Part shown: in pieces, positions 26,635 to 34,992 of the stretch | Layout: the number at the start of each line of letters is the position of its first letter | Position numbering within the stretch: the stretch's first letter is position 1 | From: Ignavibacteria bacterium | Lineage (GTDB): Bacteria > Bacteroidota > Ignavibacteria > Kapaibacteriales > UBA961 | NCBI GenBank assembly: GCA_947491315.1 | Contig: CANLII010000001.1 | Span: forward strand, 1-64,000 | Direction of reading: 5' to 3' | Length of the DNA stretch: 64,000 nucleotides | Program-made: the position numbers and the translations under genes | The notes under the pieces: model-generated | The model's input: only the letters and a program-made list of their open reading frames with translations | Database searches by the model: none | Told to the model about the DNA's origin: nothing

Positions 26635-28940
26635 GATTGATTGTTCTTCCTTCTTTGCATGAACAAACCAAGGATAATACCGATGATTGTGATGCCAAAA
26701 CCTGCATAACTTACTGTTCTTCCTGTTTCATAAGAATCAGAAATGAAATGCAATTCTATTGTGTGTTTTCCTGCAGGAATCTCAATTCCTCGAAGTGACC
26801 AATTTACACGGTGAATGTCCACCGATGATCCATCCAATGTTGCTTTCCATGAAGGAAACCAAATCTCACTAAGACAAAGGATTCCGGGTTGACTTGTTTC
26901 TATGGAATATACTTGATGATTCGGCTCATATGTCAATGTTTTAACAATATGTTGTACTGAATCAGGAATTTGTCCAGACAATGTAATGGATGGTTTTCTT
27001 TCAAGAAAAGCCGAATGGCGCATGTCTGATCCTGCCTTCATTATGGCTCTTTTCAATGATGAATCATCTGAGAAGACTTTTGCATTATATACTATTCTTG
27101 CCTGACCATAAGCGCTTTCTCTTTTTCTGAAATACAATGAACCTGATGTGGAATCAAGTGTGAGAGCATAGCGTATGTTCAATACATCAAATCTGTCTTC
27201 CTCAGATTGGAGTGGAGGATTCCTTCTCGCAAGAAGTATCGGATTATATCCTTCATAGAGCATAATGCCAGAAGCCATTCCTCCATTTCTTTGAAATGCC
27301 ATTCCATATTGATTTCTCATTGATACACGAAAAATGGAATGTGGTGGATTGATGGCGAGTTGTGATTTCAATTCATTTGAAAGTACATACATGCTTTCAG
27401 GATTCTCTTTTGATCCATGAAATCCTTTGAATTGTATGCTGAGATCAATGAATAATAAAGAGGATATTGCAAGACCCGCAATCATGGGACTTACTTTTTC
27501 ATTGCCACGAAGATATATAAGTCCGATGCCAATGATCGCAATCACGAGAATAATACCTGCTTGGCTTGAAACAAAAGAATGTAGTGGATCATTAACGGAT
27601 GCAAATGATTGTAAGATCCCAAGTACTCCAAGCATGAGCAGCGTCAATGGAATGCTACTAATAATATACATGCGAGTTTTCAATGTGGAATTTCTGAAAA
27701 GAGAAGGTAGAGCATCAAATGTCAAGCCGGCCAATAATGGGAATCCAAATGCCGCATAGAACATCATCCTCCCTGGATTTCTGAATTGACCGAATATTGG
27801 AATACCCGAAAGTAATCCATGTAAAAATCCATTATTTCCGATACCATACAGAAATGCAAATATCCATAGAAATTGACAGGTCAATATGATAGGTGTTCTA
27901 GGTAAAACAAGAAAGGATAATGCTCCCAATATGACCGCCAGAATTCCGAAATAAAATGCTGTATCCCAATACCAATGTGTTTGAACGGGTTGATTATTCG
28001 CATCCATCATCATGAATTGAGCATCTGAATCTTTGGGTCCCGGATTCCCAATGATCTTTCCATGAAGTGATGGAAGTATCATATGAAACACTTGTGAAAT
28101 CTGCATGGAACCATCGGTGGTCTTTTCATATGTGATATCATTTCTCTCAGAGAAAGATGCCAATTCCTGACCTGGTACATACTGAATTGCAGCAATGGAA
28201 GATGCAATGATGACAGGTAATGCCAATAAACCAAGACTCTTCACGGCAGATAATCCGTTCAGTTCTTTCTTCAAGATTCCCTGAATCACATGAATGAATC
28301 CGAGCACAGCCAAGAAAATGAGCATATATGTCGAAGTTTGAGCATGTCCTGCAAGCACTGCAATGCCAAGTAATAATCCTGCATAGAGAACATTCTGCAA
28401 TCTTAGGAGTTGTATGCCTTTCAATACATGATGCACAATGAGTGGAAACAGTGCCAAATGATAGATAATCATAGGATGATTGGTACGAACGGCCATTGCA
28501 CCGCTAAAGGCATATGCAATTGAAGTTAGAATTGCACCCCATTGACTCACTCCCAATCCACGCATCATATAAACCATGCTGAGTTGGGCAATGACAAAAT
28601 GCAAAATGATGACATATTCAATCACCTTGGCTTTCAGCATCCCGGTTGCAGGATCAATGAAATACGGGAAAACCCAATGGGCCGGATAAAAATATTGTGC
28701 CTGAAAGTCGGCAAGAAATGGCATTCCATTGAACATGAATGGATTCCAAAATGGAATCTCTCCCTTTGCAGTCATGGATGCTCCAAAACTTGCCATGGGA
28801 TAGACATACTGCGAAATATCATCCCAGAAATAGGATGAACCAAAAAGAATATCCGAAAAGAATATCATTGTGGTAAGTATCGATATTCCAATGATCAGTG
28901 GCCAAGAATATGAACTTGAGGTGGTCGACTTTGTGGTCAT
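26631..28940 (-). CDS. YfhO-family multipass membrane protein
   Basis: A 769-residue polytopic protein with about 12-13 membrane helices and a soluble C-terminal beta region ending in another TM and a short basic tail. The first loop has FWDDISQYVYPMASF and the next IPFWNPFMFNGMPF, the acidic/aromatic signature of YfhO and related GT-C-like proteins. In Firmicutes, YfhO glycosylates lipoteichoic acid; here the acceptor is unknown. The start at 28940 is chosen over 28994 because the preceding 18 residues look non-native before MTTKSTT. Confidence 0.82.
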   Translation of the reverse strand: MTTKSTTSSSYSWPLIIGISILTTMIFFSDILFGSSYFWDDISQYVYPMASFGASMTAKGEIPFWNPFMFNGMPFLADFQAQYFYPAHWVFPYFIDPATGMLKAKVIEYVIILHFVIAQLSMVYMMRGLGVSQWGAILTSIAYAFSGAMAVRTNHPMIIYHLALFPLIVHHVLKGIQLLRLQNVLYAGLLLGIAVLAGHAQTSTYMLIFLAVLGFIHVIQGILKKELNGLSAVKSLGLLALPVIIASSIAAIQYVPGQELASFSERNDITYEKTTDGSMQISQVFHMILPSLHGKIIGNPGPKDSDAQFMMMDANNQPVQTHWYWDTAFYFGILAVILGALSFLVLPRTPIILTCQFLWIFAFLYGIGNNGFLHGLLSGIPIFGQFRNPGRMMFYAAFGFPLLAGLTFDALPSLFRNSTLKTRMYIISSIPLTLLMLGVLGILQSFASVNDPLHSFVSSQAGIILVIAIIGIGLIYLRGNEKVSPMIAGLAISSLLFIDLSIQFKGFHGSKENPESMYVLSNELKSQLAINPPHSIFRVSMRNQYGMAFQRNGGMASGIMLYEGYNPILLARRNPPLQSEEDRFDVLNIRYALTLDSTSGSLYFRKRESAYGQARIVYNAKVFSDDSSLKRAIMKAGSDMRHSAFLERKPSITLSGQIPDSVQHIVKTLTYEPNHQVYSIETSQPGILCLSEIWFPSWKATLDGSSVDIHRVNWSLRGIEIPAGKHTIELHFISDSYETGRTVSYAGFGITIIGIILGLFMQRRKNNQS

Positions 28941-28977
28941 TCGAAAAGACTCATGAATTGTTTGATTGAATGAATCG

Positions 28978-29008
28978 CAAAATACCCCTTGCAAACTCTT
29001 TTTCCAAA
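28978..29008 (-). promoter_or_regulatory. Weak candidate promoter for the YfhO operon
   Basis: The minus strand has TTTG (29008-29005), 20 bases, then TATTTTG, one base short of TAnnTTTG. It is back-to-back with the stronger yqeY promoter in the same divergent region. Confidence 0.3.
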
Positions 29009-29017
29009 GGCTTCTCT

Positions 29018-29048
29018 TTTGTAATGAAGTGCTAAGAGAGTATTTTTG
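29018..29048 (+). promoter_or_regulatory. Bacteroidota-type promoter for yqeY-DUF2256
   Basis: TTTG at 29018-29021, a 19-base spacer and TATTTTTG at 29041-29048 match the consensus exactly. The predicted start near 29053 gives a leader of about 16 bases with GGAG six bases before the ATG at 29069. Confidence 0.65.
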
Positions 29049-29068
29049 AATAACATATGGAGATAATT

Positions 29069-29524
29069 ATGACATTTGAGCAAATAATCAATGAAGATTT
29101 GAAGGAATCCATGAAGTCTGGTGATAAACTACGCCTGGAAACACTTCGTAGTTTACGCGCTTCTATCATTGAATTCACCAAAAGCGGAACAGGTAAGGAC
29201 ATGACCGAAGAAGATGCACAGAAGATTCTGCTCAATGCATCAAAGAAGAGAAAAGATGCCATTGAAATGTATAGGCAAGCGGGAAGACAAGATTTATTGG
29301 AAAAGGAAGAATCAGAACTTGCAATCATAGCAGCATATTTGCCCGAACAATTATCCGAATCCGAAGTTGTTGATGCACTGAAACTGATTATTCAGCAAGT
29401 TGGTGCTGAAGGTCCGAAAGATATGGGGAAGGTGATGGGACTTGCAATGAAAGAACTTCGTGGAAAGGCAGATGGTACTCTAGTACAACAGTGTTTGAAA
29501 GAATTGCTTCAACCCCAATCATGA
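29069..29524 (+). CDS. GatB/YqeY domain protein
   Basis: A 151-residue protein of the YqeY family, related to the C-terminal tRNA-binding domain of GatB. MKSGDKLRLETLRSLRASI, KRKDAIEMYRQAGRQDLLEKEESEL and PKDMGKVMGLAMKELRGKADG are the family pattern. The start at 29069 is preferred over an in-frame ATG at 29057: GGAG lies six bases upstream and the promoter start falls just before it. It overlaps the following small gene by 4 bases. Likely role is tRNA-amidation related or unknown. Confidence 0.9.
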   Translation: MTFEQIINEDLKESMKSGDKLRLETLRSLRASIIEFTKSGTGKDMTEEDAQKILLNASKKRKDAIEMYRQAGRQDLLEKEESELAIIAAYLPEQLSESEVVDALKLIIQQVGAEGPKDMGKVMGLAMKELRGKADGTLVQQCLKELLQPQS

Positions 29525-29664
29525 AAAAACAATTTCTTCCTAGGAAAATGTGTGATACATGCTCTAGGGAATTTGTCTGGCGAAAAAAATGGGAAAAAGT
29601 ATGGGACGAAGTGAAATACTGCTCTGAACGGTGTCGAAATGAGCATAAACGAAAAAAACCCTGA
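29521..29664 (+). CDS. DUF2256-family small zinc-finger-like protein
   Basis: A 47-residue reading frame I translated directly; it overlaps the yqeY stop by ATGA. CDTC...FVWRKKW...WDEVKYCSERC gives two CX2C/CX3C-type cysteine pairs around Trp/Lys-rich segments, the DUF2256 pattern. It probably binds zinc. Function is unknown; the family is widespread and often sits near photolyase or translation genes. The terminator of the opposing tRNA-Val overlaps its last codons. Confidence 0.85.
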   Translation: MKKQFLPRKMCDTCSREFVWRKKWEKVWDEVKYCSERCRNEHKRKKP

Positions 29665-29673
29665 AAATCAGGG
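29652..29673 (-). terminator. Intrinsic terminator of tRNA-Val
   Basis: The minus strand reads CCCTGA TTT TCAGGG followed by seven T residues. It begins 12 bases past the 3' end of the mature tRNA-Val and overlaps the final codons of the convergent DUF2256 gene. Confidence 0.8.
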
Positions 29674-29684
29674 CTTTAACTATG

Positions 29685-29759
29685 TGGGCGAAGAGGGATT
29701 TGAACCCCCGACATCCTGCTTGTAAGGCAGGCGCTCTGGACCAGCTGAGCTATTCGCCC
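29685..29759 (-). tRNA. tRNA-Val (anticodon UAC)
   Basis: A 75-base cloverleaf on the minus strand: acceptor GGGCGAA/TTCGCCC, D stem GCTC/GAGC with GG in the loop, and anticodon stem CCTGC/GCAGG enclosing CTTACAA, so the anticodon is TAC. The T arm has TTCAAAT. CCA is not encoded. A near-perfect promoter lies 16-46 bases upstream and a terminator follows, so it is a monocistronic tRNA. Confidence 0.97.
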
Positions 29760-29774
29760 CTTCAATTATAGCCC

Positions 29775-29805
29775 CAAATATATGCTATTTTTTCAAAAAC
29801 ACAAA
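29775..29805 (-). promoter_or_regulatory. Consensus promoter for tRNA-Val
   Basis: The minus strand reads TTTG (29805-29802), exactly 19 bases, then TATATTTG (29782-29775), followed by GGGG. This is the textbook Bacteroidota primary-sigma promoter, placed so transcription starts about ten bases before the mature tRNA. Confidence 0.8.
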
Positions 29806-29825
29806 TCATTTTCTTTGCAGTGATA

Positions 29826-30068
29826 TTATCTCACCGCTTCAATCCGTTTTAGAGATGGAATTCCTGCTAACAACCACCGCTCAACTCCTGCGCGAAGTGT
29901 CATTAATTGCATAGGACATTGTGTACATTGCCCTAAAAATCGAACTTCAACCACGCCGATTTGATCTTCATAGGCCACGAATTCAATGTCTCCACCATCC
30001 ACCTGTAAATAAGGTCTTACTTGGTCAAGGATTGCTTGAATATGTACTATAACTTCTTCTGTATTCAT
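29826..30068 (-). CDS. NFU-type Fe-S scaffold protein
   Basis: An 80-residue stand-alone NifU C-terminal domain: PYLQVDGGDIEFV at the start and CTQCPMQLMTLRAGVE with the CX2C cluster ligands. It holds or transfers a 4Fe-4S cluster between two subunits. The start at 30068 shares TGATG with the mrp stop, better than an in-frame TTG at 30071. Coupling to Mrp suggests a Fe-S delivery pair. Confidence 0.92.
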   Translation of the reverse strand: MNTEEVIVHIQAILDQVRPYLQVDGGDIEFVAYEDQIGVVEVRFLGQCTQCPMQLMTLRAGVERWLLAGIPSLKRIEAVR

Positions 30069-31156
30069 CAAAGGGTTATTGAAATAGTTTGTGTATTTCT
30101 TGATGCATGAGCGTTCTTGCGTATCATTGATACAATAGAAGCAGTGATATCTCGAATGATATCACCTTGAACCATATACTCGGGGTTTAATACAACCGGA
30201 AATCCATTATCACAGCCTTCTCTGGTGTCAATCGTGAGTGGCACAGAGCCGAGAAAGGCAACCCCAGACTCTGAAGCAACTTGCTCTCCTCCACCTTTGC
30301 CGAAGATATAATATTGTTTTTCAGGTGCATCCGGAGGCACGAAATAACTCATGTTTTCGATGATTCCGAGTATGGTGACATTCACTTTCTTAAACATGCT
30401 GATGCTTCTTCGTACATCTGAAACAGAAATTTCTTGAGGTGTGGTAACAATAACTGCTCCATCAAGTGGTACTCTTTGAGTGAGTGTCAATTGGATGTCA
30501 CCTGTTCCTGGAGGTAAATCAAAGACAAGAAAATCCAAATCACCCCATGCGATTTGATCCATCAATGTGGTGAAATAACCGGCGAGCATCGGGCCTCGCA
30601 TGATGGCTGCTTGATTGCGATCCATGATAAAACCGATAGATGCTATTTTTACGCCATATTGTTCAATTGGAAATCCAATCAAAGCACCTGATTCTGTCTT
30701 CTCGGCTTCCATTTGAGCTCCTGCAACGCCATACATTGTGGGAATGCTCGGTCCATAAATATCTGCGTCAAGAAGTCCAACACTAGCACCTCTTTGTGCA
30801 AGTGAAGCAGCTAGATTTGCAGCTATCGTGGATTTTCCTACCCCACCTTTTCCGGATGATACGGCAATGAGATGTTTTACAGTTGGGAGAACATTTGGAT
30901 TTGTTGCTCTTGGTGTTATGATCTCACGAACATAAATTCGAATGTCATAACCTTCCGAGATGGCAAGAATCTTTTCGCGAATTTGATCTTCAATCACCTT
31001 TGCAATCCAATGTACCGGTGGATATAATTCTATATACACTGATATGGACATGCCTTCAATTTCCATCGACTGTATTGCATTGAGGTCTTTGAGCGTGATT
31101 GCCAAATCAGGATCTAAAATGGAATCTATGGCTTCGCGAATAATCTGTTCATTCAT
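30068..31156 (-). CDS. Mrp/ApbC-type P-loop ATPase
   Basis: A 362-residue Fe-S cluster carrier ATPase. The N-terminal MIP18-like domain (about 1-85) precedes SSGKGGVGKSTIAANLAASL (about 108-127), then DADIYGPSIPTMYG, GPML and FDLPPGTGDIQLTL. The CX2C after ENMSYF that many ApbC proteins use as cluster ligand is absent (PPDAPEK instead); such forms are frequent in Bacteroidota. The adjacent NFU gene, translationally coupled, retains its cysteines. Confidence 0.93.
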   Translation of the reverse strand: MNEQIIREAIDSILDPDLAITLKDLNAIQSMEIEGMSISVYIELYPPVHWIAKVIEDQIREKILAISEGYDIRIYVREIITPRATNPNVLPTVKHLIAVSSGKGGVGKSTIAANLAASLAQRGASVGLLDADIYGPSIPTMYGVAGAQMEAEKTESGALIGFPIEQYGVKIASIGFIMDRNQAAIMRGPMLAGYFTTLMDQIAWGDLDFLVFDLPPGTGDIQLTLTQRVPLDGAVIVTTPQEISVSDVRRSISMFKKVNVTILGIIENMSYFVPPDAPEKQYYIFGKGGGEQVASESGVAFLGSVPLTIDTREGCDNGFPVVLNPEYMVQGDIIRDITASIVSMIRKNAHASRNTQTISITL

Positions 31157-31568
31157 GTGTATCGGTAGTGTTTGGTTGACAAAATTCCATTAATACTCCG
31201 CCTGTTGAACTCGGATGTAAAAATGCGATTTGCATATCATGTGCACCGGGAACCGGGGTCTGATTGATTAGTCTAATGCCATGTTCTTCAGCATGCGACA
31301 GATCATCTTCAATTGCATTTGATGTGAATGCTATGTGGTGAATTCCTTCACCTCTTTTTGCTATGAATTGTGCGATGGGTGAATCATCGGAAATTGCGGC
31401 AGTGAGTTCAATCAAAACACCATTGAGTGAGAAGGATGCTATGCGAACTTTTTGAGTTTCGATTATTTCTTCATGAAATTGTTCCACTCTGAACAATTGC
31501 GCATAGCGTTGTTTGCTTACTTCAAGATCTTTGACAGCAATTCCGATATGATTGATTCCTTGTAGCAT
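31149..31568 (-). CDS. Methylmalonyl-CoA epimerase
   Basis: A 139-residue vicinal-oxygen-chelate protein that epimerises (R)/(S)-methylmalonyl-CoA. INHIGIAVKDLE and HHIAFTSNAI contribute metal-binding His, and VLMEFCQP the Glu. The start at 31568 shares TGATG with the preceding gene. No mutase gene is in the window, but a branched-chain-type E1 dehydrogenase is close by (32754-34805), so degradation of branched amino acids via propionate is a plausible context. Confidence 0.85.
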   Translation of the reverse strand: MLQGINHIGIAVKDLEVSKQRYAQLFRVEQFHEEIIETQKVRIASFSLNGVLIELTAAISDDSPIAQFIAKRGEGIHHIAFTSNAIEDDLSHAEEHGIRLINQTPVPGAHDMQIAFLHPSSTGGVLMEFCQPNTTDTHE

Positions 31569-32329
31569 CAGCAATTATCCTTTTGCATGGCAGCATAAAC
31601 TTCTTCGGCAGAAGCTAATTCCTGCAATGTGTTTATACCCATGAATTCAGTGGAATTCAAAGACGGAATGGCATAGACATGTTTTTGTTGACCATGAAGA
31701 TATGCTATGATATCGGTCAAATAATATTCCCCTTGAGCATTCGCATTTGATATATTTCCAAGTGCTTCAAAGAGAGAAAGGGAATTGACCAAAAACATTC
31801 CCGTATTGATTTCTTGAATTCCTTTTTGTGAATCACTCGCATCTTTTTCTTCAACAATGCCAAAGAAATCACCTGAAGCTGTTCGAAGTATGCGACCATA
31901 TCCTTTGGGTTCGTCAAGAAAAGTCGTAACCGTAATTACATCAGGAATAGTAGGAAAATTCTCTGATTGAATCAGTAATTCTGAGAGTGTTTTTGTTTGT
32001 ATGAGTGGTGTATCACCGGTAAGAATAAGTACAAAACCAGTGAAATCCTTCAACCGTTCTTTGGCCTGCATCACTGCATGACCGGTTCCCAATTGTTCTA
32101 ATTGATAGACAGGAGTCAATCCATTGAAATGAGCATCAAGATACTCTTCGACCATTTCTTTTTTGAATCCAATCACAGGGATTATATGCTGTGGAGCCAA
32201 GGGTAGTATTGCATCAATCACATGTCCAATGAGAGGCTTTCCTGCGAGTTCGGACATTACTTTGGGCTTGTCCGTCAGGCCCATTCTGGTGCCTTTGCCG
32301 GCGGCAAGTATTATGATTGCTAATTCCAT
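31568..32329 (-). CDS. Nucleotidyltransferase, GlmU N-terminal-domain-like
   Basis: A 253-residue Rossmann nucleotidyltransferase: LAAGKGTRM, a KPKVM lysine, QLGTGHAVMQA, LTGDTPLI and EINTGMF match the UDP-GlcNAc pyrophosphorylase half of GlmU. The C-terminal acetyltransferase (left-handed beta-helix) half is absent, so it is a free-standing sugar-1-phosphate uridylyltransferase by inference. The start at 32329 is the first ATG after the panD stop. Confidence 0.82.
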   Translation of the reverse strand: MELAIIILAAGKGTRMGLTDKPKVMSELAGKPLIGHVIDAILPLAPQHIIPVIGFKKEMVEEYLDAHFNGLTPVYQLEQLGTGHAVMQAKERLKDFTGFVLILTGDTPLIQTKTLSELLIQSENFPTIPDVITVTTFLDEPKGYGRILRTASGDFFGIVEEKDASDSQKGIQEINTGMFLVNSLSLFEALGNISNANAQGEYYLTDIIAYLHGQQKHVYAIPSLNSTEFMGINTLQELASAEEVYAAMQKDNC

Positions 32330-32331
32330 GA

Positions 32332-32721
32332 TCAACCATGCATGATAGTATTTGCTTCAACGATATGTGATGTCTCTATGATTTCATTGAGTTCGTTCAC
32401 CAAAACAATAGTTGGAGCATAATTTTTTGCTTCTTCTTGAGACATTGTAGCATAACTAATGATGATGATACGATCTCCTATAACGCCTTTTCGAGCGGCG
32501 GCACCATTCATGCAAATGGTCTTGCTTGCTCTTTCACCGGGAATAACATATGTCTCTAATCGTTCGCCATTATTGATATTGACTATTGCAACTTTTTCAT
32601 AGGGCAATAAATCTGCAGCATCCATGAGATCAAGATCTATGGTGAGACTACCTTCATAATGCAATTCTGCTTGCGTTATGGTGGCACGATGTATTTTCGA
32701 TTTAAACATTATGCGCTGCAT
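32332..32721 (-). CDS. panD: Aspartate 1-decarboxylase (pyruvoyl)
   Basis: Makes beta-alanine for pantothenate. The 129 residues have [22 protein letters not shown] with the Gly-Ser self-cleavage site at about 24-25 that generates the pyruvoyl group, and NGAAARKG with the catalytic region. It is three bases from the nucleotidyltransferase gene and 32 bases after the E1 stop. No panB or panC is nearby. Confidence 0.95.
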   Translation of the reverse strand: MQRIMFKSKIHRATITQAELHYEGSLTIDLDLMDAADLLPYEKVAIVNINNGERLETYVIPGERASKTICMNGAAARKGVIGDRIIIISYATMSQEEAKNYAPTIVLVNELNEIIETSHIVEANTIMHG

Positions 32722-32753
32722 TGCGCAATCCTCTGTAATGGATATAGTTCGGT

Positions 32754-34805
32754 TCAGAAACGCAGGAGTTGTTCCAATCGTTCCTTGATGAGTTGCGTTG
32801 TTGGAATAACAGCATCCATCAATTGTTTATTATACGGAATTGGAATATCCGGCGTAGCAAGACGCATCACGGGTGCATCCAAATATGTAAAAGCCTCTTC
32901 GGTGATGGTGGCCGCGATTTCAGCTCCAAAGCCCGCGGTGATTGCATCTTCATGAGCAATCATGCAATGACCGGTCTTCTTGACTGATTTCAAAACACAA
33001 TCTCTGTCCCATGGACTGATCGTTCTCAAATCAATGATTTCTAGTGAATACTCACTCAATTGCTTTTGAACTTCCAAAATGCGATGTACCATTTCGCCCC
33101 AAGTGACGATGGTTGCGTCAGTACCTTCACTTAACACATTGGCCACACCGAACGGCACAATATGATGATCGCCGGGATAATTACCCCTTCCTGGAAGTGT
33201 ATCGAGAAGATTTCTATGCTCTAGGAATACTGTCGGATCATTTCCACGAATAGCAGATCTCAATAATCCAACGGCATCTTGAATCGTACTTGGAAAAGCT
33301 ATGCGCCAGCCGATTGTATGAGCAAATATTGCTTCACCTGAAACGCTATGCCATGGATCGCCAACAACCTTACTGTGGCCGACAGGAATGCGAATAACAA
33401 ATGGACAAGCGAAGGTATTGTTTGTTCTCCAACGAACCGTGCCCGCATCATTGAATTGCTCCATTGCGGGATCAAGATATTTTCTGAACTGAATTTCGGG
33501 TACAGGCATAAGGCCTGCATAGGCAAGTCCGAGTGAGCGACCAATAATTCCTTCTTCAGAAAGGGAAGTGTCGAATACTCTGTCAGCACCATGTTTAAGC
33601 TGTAAATCTATGGTTGCTCCATGAACTCCACCTTTTGCCCCAACATCCTCACCGAAGATGATCAATCGTTGATTGCTCATAAGTTCGGTATCGAGTGTTT
33701 TTCTAATGCCTTCAATGAAATTCATGCGTTTCTGTTCGCTTTCCTCGGGCAAAGAGTGTAATCGAATATTTTCCGGTGCAAGTCCACCTATCTTTTGATT
33801 GACTCCATCATGAAATACATGATTGAGTATTCCTTCGGATGTTGGAATAGGTTGTGCAAGTGCTTTTTCCAAACCTGCTCGAACTTGTGTCTCACAATCA
33901 GTAGTCAAGACATCCCACTCTTTTTCTTTTATAAATTTCTTCTTGACAAGAAATTTTTTCAAAGAATGTAGAGGATCTCGCTCCAAATCCTTCTTTTTCT
34001 GCTTTTCAGATTTATATGTTTGGGTATCTTTTCCGGAATGTCCGCAAATCCTTGGTACATCAAGTCTTATAAGAACCGGTGATTTCCGCTTGCGGGCATG
34101 TTCAATTGCATCGTAAATCAATTCAGCGGCTTCTTCTGGGTCAGTTCCATCACCTTCCAAAATCAAAAGATTGGAAAATGCAGCTAAATTATGGGCAATA
34201 TTTGAGCCGGGAGTTTGATAATCACCCGTGACTGAAATACCATAATTATTATCCTCAATGAAGAAAATCATCGGAAAATTCTGCGTCGTGGCGATTGTCA
34301 ATGCAGACCAAAAACCATTCGTTGCACATGAAGCATCTCCGCCAAGAGCAACGGCAATCGATTCATTCCAATCTTCTTCTTCCAATACGGTTGATCTATA
34401 GACCGCGGCTTGAGCCCAACCGACAGCAGGTGTATATTGAGCACCAACATCCCCGCTTGCAGGCATTATTGTAACACCATTTCTCGGAGGAAGATGATGT
34501 ACAACCCCAATATCACGACCACCATTCAGACTTCCTGCATTTGAAATTGGACCCGCAAAAGCCTCTTCGATGGTCATCCCTGCAGCAAGTACGAAAGGTC
34601 TGGAGCGATAATATACTGTTGCACCATCATGAGGGTTGTTCATGAAATGAGCCAGTATTATCTGTCCCAATTCATGTCCTTTTGAAGAAAACTGATACAG
34701 GACTTTGCCTGATGGAGCAAGTTCACTTTCTTCTATGGTATCAATCAGACGGGAAATGACAAGGTTTTTGGCAATTCCAATCCAATCTTCTTTGGTGATA
34801 TTCAT
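32754..34805 (-). CDS. Fused E1 alpha/beta TPP-dependent dehydrogenase (2-oxoisovalerate type)
   Basis: A 683-residue single-chain fusion of E1 alpha (about 1-310; [29 protein letters not shown] and IEDNNYGIS for TPP/Mg) and E1 beta (about 345-683; [47 protein letters not shown]). It decarboxylates branched 2-oxo acids or pyruvate and passes the acyl group to lipoyl E2. E2 and E3 are not in the window. The fusion is typical for some Bacteroidota. A Lys-rich segment (about 270-310) joins the two halves. Confidence 0.88.
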   Translation of the reverse strand: MNITKEDWIGIAKNLVISRLIDTIEESELAPSGKVLYQFSSKGHELGQIILAHFMNNPHDGATVYYRSRPFVLAAGMTIEEAFAGPISNAGSLNGGRDIGVVHHLPPRNGVTIMPASGDVGAQYTPAVGWAQAAVYRSTVLEEEDWNESIAVALGGDASCATNGFWSALTIATTQNFPMIFFIEDNNYGISVTGDYQTPGSNIAHNLAAFSNLLILEGDGTDPEEAAELIYDAIEHARKRKSPVLIRLDVPRICGHSGKDTQTYKSEKQKKKDLERDPLHSLKKFLVKKKFIKEKEWDVLTTDCETQVRAGLEKALAQPIPTSEGILNHVFHDGVNQKIGGLAPENIRLHSLPEESEQKRMNFIEGIRKTLDTELMSNQRLIIFGEDVGAKGGVHGATIDLQLKHGADRVFDTSLSEEGIIGRSLGLAYAGLMPVPEIQFRKYLDPAMEQFNDAGTVRWRTNNTFACPFVIRIPVGHSKVVGDPWHSVSGEAIFAHTIGWRIAFPSTIQDAVGLLRSAIRGNDPTVFLEHRNLLDTLPGRGNYPGDHHIVPFGVANVLSEGTDATIVTWGEMVHRILEVQKQLSEYSLEIIDLRTISPWDRDCVLKSVKKTGHCMIAHEDAITAGFGAEIAATITEEAFTYLDAPVMRLATPDIPIPYNKQLMDAVIPTTQLIKERLEQLLRF

Positions 34806-34936
34806 TTTGTATTGAATGTTGTGTCAAGATATGAGACCTGCAAAATTACAAATACTCGGACATTCTTTAATGGACTTATTATTTACATTTTTGAATAAAA
34901 GTGACATAATTAGATGAACATGCTGTATCATTTCCC

Positions 34937-34944
34937 TAAATTTG
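34937..34944 (+). promoter_or_regulatory. Candidate -7 element for the T9SS-tailed protein
   Basis: TAAATTTG matches TAnnTTTG and lies 49 bases before the ATG at 34993. I see no TTG at the -33 spacing, so the match is partial. Confidence 0.3.
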
Positions 34945-34992
34945 CAATTATCACAATTTCTATATAACAAGTTCCATGTCTTAGGAGGCATT

